Shown: positions 1-7,514 of the stretch, piece after piece
How positions within the stretch are numbered: position 1 is the stretch's first letter
Layout of the letters: the number at the start of each line of letters is the position of its first letter
Assembly (NCBI GenBank): GCA_024276675.1
Contig: JAJRWT010000091.1
Location: 62,001-126,000 of the forward strand
Direction of reading: 5' to 3'
DNA: 64,000 nucleotides
Origin: Myxococcota bacterium
GTDB taxonomy: Bacteria; Myxococcota_A; UBA796; JAFGLY01
The notes under the pieces: model-generated
Seen by the model: only the letters and a program-made list of their open reading frames with translations
The model's database searches: none
Told to the model about the DNA's origin: nothing
Position numbers and translations under genes: made by a program

Positions 1-298
1 GAAACACGGGGAGGGCCCATGGCAGGTTGATCTGGTCCATCAGTGGAATCGGCAGTCCATCGGGACAGTTGGCCCAGGGTCCGGGGTTGCCCATTATGAT
101 CTTCACGGCACGCCAGAGCATCCAGAAATGGTTGTCCGTCTCGCCGTTGGGATGCCCCATGAGTGAAAAGGGATGCAGCAACAAAGGCCAGGTAAAGATG
201 ACCAACGCCGGAACCCCCACCATGAAGACTCCGCCACGAAAAGACGCCTTCAGGGCGGTTTCGTCCGGTTTGTGGCTCCCGGCGCTACTGTGCATCAT
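1..298 (-). CDS. Membrane protein, possible GT-C glycosyltransferase, cut by window edge
   Basis: Only the N-terminal 99 codons are inside the window; the frame stays open to base 1. The protein starts with a short polar stretch, then a hydrophobic segment (about residues 25-45, GVFMVGVPALVIFTWPLLL). A loop with the acidic motif HPNGETDNHFW follows. A first membrane segment followed by an acidic extracytoplasmic loop is the layout of GT-C glycosyltransferases and YfhO-like proteins, but this is only a hint. Two consecutive ATG codons could start it (298 or 295); GGGG lies just upstream. It begins 62 bases after the stop of the RpoH-like gene on the same strand, so the two may be co-transcribed. 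No function can be assigned from this fragment. Confidence 0.6.
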   Translation of the reverse strand, partial: MMHSSAGSHKPDETALKASFRGGVFMVGVPALVIFTWPLLLHPFSLMGHPNGETDNHFWMLWRAVKIIMGNPGPWANCPDGLPIPLMDQINLPWALPVF

Positions 299-360
299 CT
301 TCCCCGGTACAAGCAGCGGTGCTCCCCTGGGGCCCAGCCTGGCCCGCCCCGTCAAGACGC

Positions 361-1371
361 TCAACGAGAGCCGACGTTGCCCAGATCGAAAGAAATCTCG
401 TCGCCCAGCTCGTTGCGCAGGAAGACCTTGAGCTTCTTGCGGATACGGACCTCGATTTGCCGTATTCGCTCCTTGCTTACACCGAATCGTTCACCCAGGA
501 CGGAGAGGCTTGCGGGCTCGTTTTCCATGAGCCTGTCGTACCAGATGGCTCTTTCCCTCTCATCGCTCAAGGTATCGGCAAAGGCTTCCAGCCGTTCCTT
601 GATCACCTGCCCCAGTTGCTCCCGCACCACCTCTGTTTCGGGGCCGTCGATCTTGTCGTCAGCCACGATGTCTGCCAGGCTGCGACCGTCATCATCGCCA
701 AGAGGAGCGTGAAGTGACATGGCGGGAGCAGCCATGTGCTGTTCCACCGACACTACCTCGTTCTCGGGTACGGACAGCCTCTCCGCAATCAGCTTGGGAT
801 GGGGGGTCAGGCCTTCCTTGAGCAAACGCTCCCGTTCCTTGCGGAGTTGAAAAAAGAGCTGACGACCGGCTCTCGTGCTGCCCAGTCTGACCATGCGGTA
901 GTTGTCCATGAGGAAACGCAGGATCATGGCCCTGATCCAGTACTGGGCATAGCTGGAGAAACGAATACCACGATAGGGATCGTAGCGCTTGAGCGCCTGC
1001 ACCAGCCCCATGTTGCCCTCCTGGATCAAGTCAAGGGCATTGGACCACTGCCGGTGATACTGAAAAGCGATCTTCACAACCAGTCGCAGGTTGGAGGTCA
1101 CGAGACGTTCCCCGGCACTCTTATCGCCTTTTTCGTAGTATGAACGGGCACTCTCGCGCTCCTCCTCGGCGCTCATGACGGGGTACTTTCGCAGCTCGGC
1201 CAGGTAGTGGTTGAGGAGGTCCTTGGCCGGAAGGCGACCGGGAGCAGGTGTGATTGCCGGTAGACCACCGGAGTTCAAGACCGGGAGAACCTGCTCTTCG
1301 GTCGAGTCGTCTCCGGGAAGGGATGGCTCCAGGATCACCCGGGTCTCTTCTTTTTTTACTCTTTCGGCCAT
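361..1371 (-). CDS. rpoH: RNA polymerase sigma factor, RpoH (sigma-32) type
   Basis: A 336-residue sigma-70 family protein that would direct RNA polymerase to heat-shock-type promoters. Region 2 is clear (LVTSNLRLVVKIAFQYHR, then DLIQEGNMGLVQALKRYDP and RFSSYAQYWIRAMI). Region 4 is a helix-turn-helix near the C terminus (FGVSKERIRQIEVRIRKKL, about residues 297-317). The large region 1.1 of RpoD is absent, and the length fits group 3 or RpoH factors. The first 60 residues are a variable acidic/Pro-rich leader. I chose the ATG at 1371 because GGAG sits five bases upstream; an in-frame TTG directly before it is less likely. The proteostasis block tig-clpP-clpX-lon lies further right in the window and could be a target, but I found no convincing sigma-32 promoter there. 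Confidence 0.88.
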   Translation of the reverse strand: MAERVKKEETRVILEPSLPGDDSTEEQVLPVLNSGGLPAITPAPGRLPAKDLLNHYLAELRKYPVMSAEEERESARSYYEKGDKSAGERLVTSNLRLVVKIAFQYHRQWSNALDLIQEGNMGLVQALKRYDPYRGIRFSSYAQYWIRAMILRFLMDNYRMVRLGSTRAGRQLFFQLRKERERLLKEGLTPHPKLIAERLSVPENEVVSVEQHMAAPAMSLHAPLGDDDGRSLADIVADDKIDGPETEVVREQLGQVIKERLEAFADTLSDERERAIWYDRLMENEPASLSVLGERFGVSKERIRQIEVRIRKKLKVFLRNELGDEISFDLGNVGSR

Positions 1372-1725
1372 CAAAGCTCCATACTACTTTTTGCACAGGG
1401 TTTTTGCACACGACGCAGTATTTCTGTATTTCCATGGAGAAAAGGGTCTACGAAGCCAGGGCGGGCCAGTGACAGATGGCTCTGCACCATCGCTCTTCTA
1501 CTCAAATATCCCTTGTCCAAACACCCTTTGCCCGTTCACACCGTACAAGTACTTCAAGGGTTGGTCCTTCGTAATGACAGACAGCACGTCCAATCGCAAT
1601 ATCCATGACATGCACCAGCCCGTCTTTCCGCTTGAACAGCATGGATATGTCCTCTATCGTCATGTTGTGCTATTAAAGAGTTCTTGTCTTTATCAGGCTT
1701 CCTCAGAGAAAACAGGTGAAAGGTC
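1372..1725. other. Divergent intergenic region between rpoH and the pseudokinase gene
   Basis: A 354-base non-coding stretch that must hold the promoters of both divergent transcripts. The only structure I can support is the pair of direct repeats listed separately at 1388-1410, just upstream of the rpoH start. A stretch AGGTGAAAGGTC directly before 1726 supplies a ribosome binding site for the plus-strand gene. No convincing -35/-10 pair or small gene is visible. Confidence 0.5.
1388..1410. promoter_or_regulatory. Tandem 10-bp direct repeat upstream of rpoH
   Basis: Two perfect copies of TTTTTGCACA, separated by GGG, give a 13-base period. They end 17 bases upstream of the rpoH ATG on its upstream side. 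On the coding strand of rpoH the repeat reads TGTGCAAAAA. Position and perfect identity suggest a regulatory site, either for rpoH or acting on the mRNA leader. No protein can be named. Confidence 0.4.
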
Positions 1726-2673
1726 GTGGCGAGATCCAGACTGAAACTGGTAGGTCGGTACGTTGCCTGGGGTCCACATATCCGAGAAGCGCGGCTGACA
1801 CGCTCCGATGGCTCCACAACAAGGGCACTGGTTCGGGTGCTCCCCGATCTGGACGCCAAGCCCGCTACGCTGGCCCGCCTGCGCGAGGATGCTACGCTTC
1901 TCGCCAGCATCAGGCACGAAAACGTCCTGCGCGTAGAACATGTCACCGCAGTTCGTGGGCACGCGGCCCTGGTCCTGGAACCCTTCGACGGTATCAGCCT
2001 GCAGAGAGCCCTGGAGCTGCTCCGCTACCGCGGCCAACCTCTTCCCACGCGGGCGGCGGTCGAAATCGTCGCCATGGTCGCCACCGCCCTCGACGCCGTC
2101 ATGGCTACCGGCCCCTTCGGCCCCGACAAGGCAGCTCCCGACTCCAGGCGCAGCATCGTCCATCCCGGCCCTTCACCCGAGGAAGTCCTCATCGATTCAC
2201 TGGGAAGAGTCAAACTTACAGGCTTCATAGTCTATAAACCCGGCGACAAAAGGCCAGCTTCGGCCATGGGCTATGCACCCCCGGAAGGCTCCATGAGCCC
2301 CTGGAGCGCCACCTATGGCGTGGGCGCACTACTGGGTGAACTCCTGACCGGTGAACTTCCGCCGCCCGCCGACCAGAACCCCATCCAACACGAAGCCGTC
2401 ATCAGGCGCTTCCTGATCAGGATCATGGCAAAACCGGGCGAGGCGGCCAGCGAACGGGTTGTGCAGCTCATCCGGCAATCCATGCTGCATGAGCAGACCG
2501 AGCGACCCCTGCCCAGCCTCATGGCTCGACGACTACGGGAACTCGCTCTGGCTCTCCACTCACCGGGGCTCAGCACCTGGGGGCCGGCGTCGGTGCCAGC
2601 CATCATGCGTTGGCAGAAAACCCCCACCAAGCCGGCAATCCCCGCTACGGCGAGCCAGGACTCCTCACCCTAA
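1726..2673 (+). CDS. Degenerate Ser/Thr protein kinase (pseudokinase)
   Basis: A 315-residue protein with the fold of a bacterial Hanks-type kinase but without catalytic residues. The ATP-binding lysine of strand 3 is replaced (ALVRVLP, about residues 34-40). The catalytic HRD is HPG (146-148), followed by a recognisable SPEEVLID. The DFG aspartate is replaced (LTGF, 164-167). A YAPPEG segment (183-188) stands where the APE motif should be. It therefore should not phosphorylate and would act as a scaffold or binding module. The start is GTG at 1726, behind AGGTGA. The TAA stop at 2671-2673 is followed in the same frame, 11 codons later, by the next gene, so the two may once have been (or still be) one kinase-membrane protein. 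Confidence 0.75.
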   Translation: MARSRLKLVGRYVAWGPHIREARLTRSDGSTTRALVRVLPDLDAKPATLARLREDATLLASIRHENVLRVEHVTAVRGHAALVLEPFDGISLQRALELLRYRGQPLPTRAAVEIVAMVATALDAVMATGPFGPDKAAPDSRRSIVHPGPSPEEVLIDSLGRVKLTGFIVYKPGDKRPASAMGYAPPEGSMSPWSATYGVGALLGELLTGELPPPADQNPIQHEAVIRRFLIRIMAKPGEAASERVVQLIRQSMLHEQTERPLPSLMARRLRELALALHSPGLSTWGPASVPAIMRWQKTPTKPAIPATASQDSSP

Positions 2674-2706
2674 GGAAAGGCCGACACGCCTGGTACCAGC
2701 ACCGCC

Positions 2707-4125
2707 ATGGCACCGGTGGATTCCTCTTCCAGCAACGAAGCAAACGAAGCAAACGAAGCCACAGCTTCAGATATCCTGGGCAACCTGGACCCATCCGGCC
2801 AATCCTTCCCCCATCATCCAGGTCTGGATTCCCAGGACAAAACCGACGACAACGACGACGAATTCGCGGACCGTCCCACCATGTTGGTGGACATGAGCGC
2901 GGGGTCATACCCCAGGGCCGCCGGCATCCCCGACACCCTGGCTCCCCCAAATGGTGCAGATCACCGGGGAAGCGAGCCCGCAGACTTCAGTGAAGCCACA
3001 GACCTTCTCACTCCCGAGGCCATCGCCGCTCTACAAAAAAGCCAGGGCCACAGCCCCAAGGTGGACGTAGACCCGGCTCTCGTCAAAGCGGCCCCGCCTC
3101 CGCCTCCTCCGGTCACCGAGACAGCGTCCCCCGTCACTGATCTGCAGGACGACGACGACGACATCGTCTCCTACAAGCGAACGGGCCCATCGCCCATTTT
3201 CCTGTTCCTGGGAGCACTCGTGGTCTTGGGAATAGTCCTGGCCCTGTGGCGTCCCTGGGAATCCACTCGACCCGCGCAGACATCCCCCCAACCTACGCAA
3301 GCAACCGATCTCGCCCAGCTCCTGGACCAACAGGACCTCACGGACCAGCAGCCCGCCGCTCCTGGCGAGTCTGTCAACGAGCCATCGACCACCCCGGAAG
3401 AACCTCCGCACGCGAAGACCACCACTGGCAAACCCAGCCACCAGGCGCCGGCAAAGCCCAGCCAACCCTCTACGGCCCAGCCGCGCAGCGTAGAATCCCG
3501 TATCCCCGGCCCAGCCGAACATTTCCAGCCCCCATCCCCAGGAGCGGAGCACGAAACATCACGGGTGCCCGAAGTCGAAACCCCAACCGTGCAGGAACCA
3601 AGAAGCCCAGCGAGTGCAGCAGCGGGCCCCATCCCGGAAGAACCTCTGCCGGTCTCCACCGGGGAACAGGACACGAGGGTCGAAGACCCCCCAGAGATCC
3701 TCTCCGAAGCTCCTGAAGAACCCGAGCCGTCAGCCAGCCCTTCCCAGGAGCAACCAGACGAACCAGTCCAGGTGGGCAACACCACCGAGCAGGCAGGGAA
3801 CACCACAATCCTGGTACCCCCCGCCGCGCCCGTACTCGGCACCCAGCAGGGCGACGAGGGCAGCAGCCAGGCAGCCAGCGCATCCGAGCCTCAGCTCTTC
3901 AGAGTGGAGTTTCGAGTCGACGATCCCGACATCGAAGAAATCGAAATCAAGTGCCACCAGGGTTCTGCAAAGGGCCATCCCCCCGTGGTAATCAACGACG
4001 CCGGTAAGGGTCCATGCCGGGTCACCGGCCTTACCACCGATGGAGTCAAGCTGGTCTCTCCGGTCGTTCTGACCGGCGCCCACACCTTCACATGCTTTGC
4101 CAACGGCGAACGGCGCTGCTTCTGA
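2707..4125 (+). CDS. Single-pass membrane protein, Pro/Glu-rich, with Cys-containing C-terminal domain
   Basis: A 472-residue protein in the same frame as the pseudokinase. Residues 1-155 are acidic and disordered-looking. One membrane segment follows at about 164-184 (IFLFLGALVVLGIVLALW). A long Pro/Ser/Glu/Thr-rich spacer runs to about 395. The compact C-terminal domain (about 397-472) has four cysteines (KCHQG, GPCRV, TFTCF, RRCF) that could form disulfides. This order (cytosolic part, one membrane segment, small extracytoplasmic domain) is that of the C-terminal half of myxobacterial receptor-like kinases such as the gene at 36153. The ATG at 2707 lacks a strong Shine-Dalgarno site. This weakens the case for independent translation and fits a link to the upstream frame. 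Confidence 0.65.
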   Translation: MAPVDSSSSNEANEANEATASDILGNLDPSGQSFPHHPGLDSQDKTDDNDDEFADRPTMLVDMSAGSYPRAAGIPDTLAPPNGADHRGSEPADFSEATDLLTPEAIAALQKSQGHSPKVDVDPALVKAAPPPPPPVTETASPVTDLQDDDDDIVSYKRTGPSPIFLFLGALVVLGIVLALWRPWESTRPAQTSPQPTQATDLAQLLDQQDLTDQQPAAPGESVNEPSTTPEEPPHAKTTTGKPSHQAPAKPSQPSTAQPRSVESRIPGPAEHFQPPSPGAEHETSRVPEVETPTVQEPRSPASAAAGPIPEEPLPVSTGEQDTRVEDPPEILSEAPEEPEPSASPSQEQPDEPVQVGNTTEQAGNTTILVPPAAPVLGTQQGDEGSSQAASASEPQLFRVEFRVDDPDIEEIEIKCHQGSAKGHPPVVINDAGKGPCRVTGLTTDGVKLVSPVVLTGAHTFTCFANGERRCF

Positions 4126-4367
4126 CCTTGCCTCCACTCGCTGCTTCTGTCGCAGGAGCCGTCTCCACCAGCAAGACGCCACCGCTCCGGAGGGCAGGCT
4201 TCGGGACTCTCGCGCAAACAGCGCCTCATCACGAGAACCGCAGAGGCAGGAGTCGGTCGGGTGGACCAATCACCAGCCGGGTATTTCCATCCCTGCTGGG
4301 ATTGACGCCGAGCCACACCTGATTGGATGGGGGTATCGACCGGCGGTGGGGCATCCTGATTCGTTGT

Positions 4368-4384
4368 GATAGTATTCCACTATC
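4368..4384. promoter_or_regulatory. Short inverted repeat upstream of the CHAT lipoprotein gene
   Basis: GATAGT-attcc-ACTATC is a perfect 6+6 inverted repeat, 32 bases upstream of the chosen TTG start at 4416. It lies in the 290-base gap after the Cys-domain membrane protein. It could be an operator or a small mRNA hairpin. Nothing else in the gap (4126-4415) is recognisable. Confidence 0.25.
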
Positions 4385-4415
4385 CGAAAACCAGGAGTTC
4401 CTACAGGAGTTCAAG

Positions 4416-7400
4416 TTGCGTAAGTCGGTCACCCTGCTTTCTTCGTTCATCCTGCTCACACTGACTGCTTGTGGGCAGCAAGAAACCCAGCAGCAACCCG
4501 TAGAACAAATCGCCGCCGCGCCACAGGCTCCCGAGCCCAGGGAACCCACGCCCGCCGAAAAACTTCAAGCCATAGTGCTGAAGATGGACGCTGGCTTCCA
4601 CGCTGAAGCTCAAACGGAACTGGAATCCCTGTTGGCCGACAACCCAGACATGGCCCAAATATGGACCTACCTGGCCCAGGAAGCCATTGCCGCCGACCAG
4701 GCCGGCGACCTTCTGGATCGGCTGTCCGTTACAGATGCCATAGGCGGCAGGGTGAAGGAACACCACACCCTCCGAGCCGAGCTGGCCCTTGCCGCCAACA
4801 GGCCCGCGGACATGCTGGACGCCGCCAACGCCCTCAAATCCGAAGATCCCGCGGCCTGGGCGGCGTTTCGTGCAGAGGCAGCCCTGCTGGGAACTTCTCC
4901 GGACAAAACCGCGCTGGATCCGACAAGGCCCGCCGATGCCCTCTCCCTGGCAGCCGTCATCGATAATCCCGGGCAGCGCTCGGAGTTGCTGGACACCGCC
5001 GCAGCGCTGGAGGGCTGGCGGGCCCGATTGCTCTGCGCCCGTCTGTGGATCCAGGCAGACCAACCCGAAAATGCGTTGAATCTACTGAAAGGCCTGCTGG
5101 AAGGAAAGAATCCGCGTGCCAGGCTCCAGGCCATGGAGATCCGGAGCAGCCTGCAGACCGATCCAACAACAAGGGCAGAGACCCTGCTGGAGGCCTCCCG
5201 ACTGGCCTTTCAGCTCCACTCGAGTTCCGTTGGGGCCGATCTGCTGCAGTCGGCCATTGACGCCTACCTCTCCGAGTTCATGATCAAGGAAGCGCAGCTC
5301 GCTGCACAACAAGCCATGGAAGCGCGCTCCGACCTGGATGGACCCGTTGTCACGCTGGTCGCACTGGCCCTTGCGAGGACCTCACTGATATCCGGGGAGC
5401 TGGAACAGGCCGACAAAGCCCTCGAAAGAGCAATGAAGGGTGCTGAAGGGGCTTCCTCCAGCACCAGGTTGCTGCTGTCCCGAACCCGCATTCACGCTGC
5501 GTTGAACACCTGCGATACCCAGACCCTGGAAGAGGCTGCCAAGGATCTGCCCGACCCGGAGGCCCAGCAGGCCAGAGCTCTGGTCTCCTGGTGCCTGGGC
5601 GACCAGTCCACAGCTCTGCAAAATCTGACCTGGAAGGACATCGACCCCGACATGGGCTACCTGCTGGCCAAGACCGTCGCGACTGCTGGACTGGGAACAT
5701 CCACTGCCGTGGCCGCGGCACAGGCGGCAGTTGGCTTGGCCGACTCCGGCGGGCTCCTTTCCCGACGCATAGAAGCCAGACTGCTCCTGGAACGTGCGGC
5801 CAGGCTCGCTGGCGACACTTCCCTGGCCAGCACAACCCTGGAAGACCTCCAGGGCATGGACCTGGGGCCGGCAATGGCCATGGAGATCTTCGCCCGATTG
5901 GTCATCAGCGGTCAGAACAACCCTCGACTGCCGGAACCCTTCGACGCGGAACCCCCCGTAGCCACGGCCTGGAGAGCCTTCTCACAGGCCCCCCGACCCA
6001 CCGACCCACAGGGCATCGCAGCATGGGCAACCGCCCGCGCACTTCTCAAAGAGGGCAATTCTCCCTCTGCCTTTCAAAACTACACCCGCGCCATGACCTC
6101 TCTACCAGCTCGCAGGCAGGGGCGTTGGGCTCCCGTACTGGCGATGGAAGGTGCCGATGGAGCGGGCGTGGAAAACGACCTGAGCCTGGCCCTGGCATCC
6201 TTGACCGAAGCCGATCCCGCGGTGGTCCTGACCCTCCATGAATGGGCTCGATTCCTTGACCTGCAAAGGCTGGCCAACCGCGCCGGGGATGACTGGACCA
6301 GGGGCCTGACCCCGGAACAATCCGGCAAGCTGCGCTTCCACGTTGCCAGCGCCAACGCCAGGAGTATCCTCTGGTTGGCCGGGGCGGGGGACTATCCCAC
6401 CGAAGACAACTCCGCCATTTCAGAGATCATCGCTTCTCAATCCTGCGCTCGCCAGTTCCCGGCCCCTCCGGATCTCGCCTCTCTCAGGGCTGCCTTCCCC
6501 GACACGGCCATCTTTTCCATACACCTGGCCAGGAAGGCTTCAAACATGCTCCTGGTGACTCCCACGGGAGCGACCATCATCCGGCTGCCCCCGGGCCAAC
6601 AGATTCGCTCGCTCATAAAGGGCTATTACGAAGCCATCCTGCGGGGAGCCGCCTTCACCGGCTCCATGACCAATCCACGGAAAGGCGATGAAGTCAGGCG
6701 CATCTTCATCGATCCCGTGCTTCAGGAACTTACCGGCATCGCCAGGTATTTATTCCTTGCCGAAGCAGATGTCCTGGCTCTTCCGTTCGTCACACTTCCC
6801 GAGCAGATCGAAGGAAGGAGATACCTGGCCGACATTCGAGCCCTGGGAGCCAGTCCGGCCCTGGGGCCACTCCTCCGGAAACGACCAGTCCTCGAAGACG
6901 GCTACAAACCCGACCTGTACGCCGCCGGCAGTGACAACCCACCATCCGGGGCATCCATTTCCGCCGCGGACGACGAGGTCACTAGGACCATGCAGGCGGC
7001 GGGGTTGAAGGAGCCAGGCGAGCTGCCATCCATCGCTCGCCTGTTCGGGCAGGGCTTCACCATTCTCCGTCAAGACGACGAAGCCACCTTTGCCAACTTC
7101 CGAGAAGCAGCCACCACAGCCCGCTACATTCACCTGGCTGGATTGGAATCCACTCCCGACGGGGGACTGCTCTGGGTGGATGGTCCATCCAGCCTGGCCC
7201 AGTTGCGATGCCTCCCGCTCCACGCGCAGTTGCTGGTGTTGAGCAACGCATCTCCGGATCCGGAGCTACAGGTACTGCGAGCCTACACCCTGATGGAAGC
7301 GGGCGCCAAGAACGTACTGGTGGGCATGTGGGACACTCTTCCCTCTGTCCGGACCCGCTACCTGACCTCGGTCTACGATGCTCTCAACCGTGAGCGCTCT

Positions 7401-7514
7401 CCCGCCAGGGCCCTCACCGAGGCCAGGGACACACTACGAACCGACAGCACCCGTGGTACAGAGTGGAACGACCCATCCTTCTGGGGCGGCTTCCTGCTAC
7501 TCGGAGCGCCGTGA
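4416..7514 (+). CDS. Lipoprotein with TPR-like repeats and a degenerate CHAT domain
   Basis: A 1032-residue lipoprotein. The start is TTG at 4416, with AGGAG six bases upstream, and gives a clean lipoprotein signal (MRKSVTLL..., lipobox LTAC). An upstream in-frame start would bury the signal. Residues about 60-650 are Ala/Leu-rich helical repeats of TPR type. Residues about 690-1032 match a CHAT domain (caspase-like protease fold, HetF-associated): FSIHLARKASNMLLVTP, ARYIHLAG, QLLVLSN, GAKNVLVGMWDT, and a terminal FWGGFLLLG. In active CHAT proteins a His-Gly follows the HLA segment and a Cys sits in LSACET. Here these read HLAGLES and LSNASPD, so the His/Cys pair is missing and proteolysis is not expected. 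The lipid anchor places the protein outside the cytoplasmic membrane. Its stop overlaps the RHS gene start (GTGA). Confidence 0.82.
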   Translation: MRKSVTLLSSFILLTLTACGQQETQQQPVEQIAAAPQAPEPREPTPAEKLQAIVLKMDAGFHAEAQTELESLLADNPDMAQIWTYLAQEAIAADQAGDLLDRLSVTDAIGGRVKEHHTLRAELALAANRPADMLDAANALKSEDPAAWAAFRAEAALLGTSPDKTALDPTRPADALSLAAVIDNPGQRSELLDTAAALEGWRARLLCARLWIQADQPENALNLLKGLLEGKNPRARLQAMEIRSSLQTDPTTRAETLLEASRLAFQLHSSSVGADLLQSAIDAYLSEFMIKEAQLAAQQAMEARSDLDGPVVTLVALALARTSLISGELEQADKALERAMKGAEGASSSTRLLLSRTRIHAALNTCDTQTLEEAAKDLPDPEAQQARALVSWCLGDQSTALQNLTWKDIDPDMGYLLAKTVATAGLGTSTAVAAAQAAVGLADSGGLLSRRIEARLLLERAARLAGDTSLASTTLEDLQGMDLGPAMAMEIFARLVISGQNNPRLPEPFDAEPPVATAWRAFSQAPRPTDPQGIAAWATARALLKEGNSPSAFQNYTRAMTSLPARRQGRWAPVLAMEGADGAGVENDLSLALASLTEADPAVVLTLHEWARFLDLQRLANRAGDDWTRGLTPEQSGKLRFHVASANARSILWLAGAGDYPTEDNSAISEIIASQSCARQFPAPPDLASLRAAFPDTAIFSIHLARKASNMLLVTPTGATIIRLPPGQQIRSLIKGYYEAILRGAAFTGSMTNPRKGDEVRRIFIDPVLQELTGIARYLFLAEADVLALPFVTLPEQIEGRRYLADIRALGASPALGPLLRKRPVLEDGYKPDLYAAGSDNPPSGASISAADDEVTRTMQAAGLKEPGELPSIARLFGQGFTILRQDDEATFANFREAATTARYIHLAGLESTPDGGLLWVDGPSSLAQLRCLPLHAQLLVLSNASPDPELQVLRAYTLMEAGAKNVLVGMWDTLPSVRTRYLTSVYDALNRERSPARALTEARDTLRTDSTRGTEWNDPSFWGGFLLLGAP

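Noticed and set aside
3031..3883. Long minus-strand open frames opposite the Pro-rich membrane protein
   Set aside because: They arise from the Pro/Glu codon bias of the plus-strand gene and give Gly/Trp/Arg-rich nonsense with no start context.
7463..7510. Earlier in-frame start for the YD-repeat protein inside the CHAT gene
   Set aside because: It would overlap the CHAT gene by 52 bases; the GTG at 7511 overlaps the stop codon exactly and has GGAG upstream.
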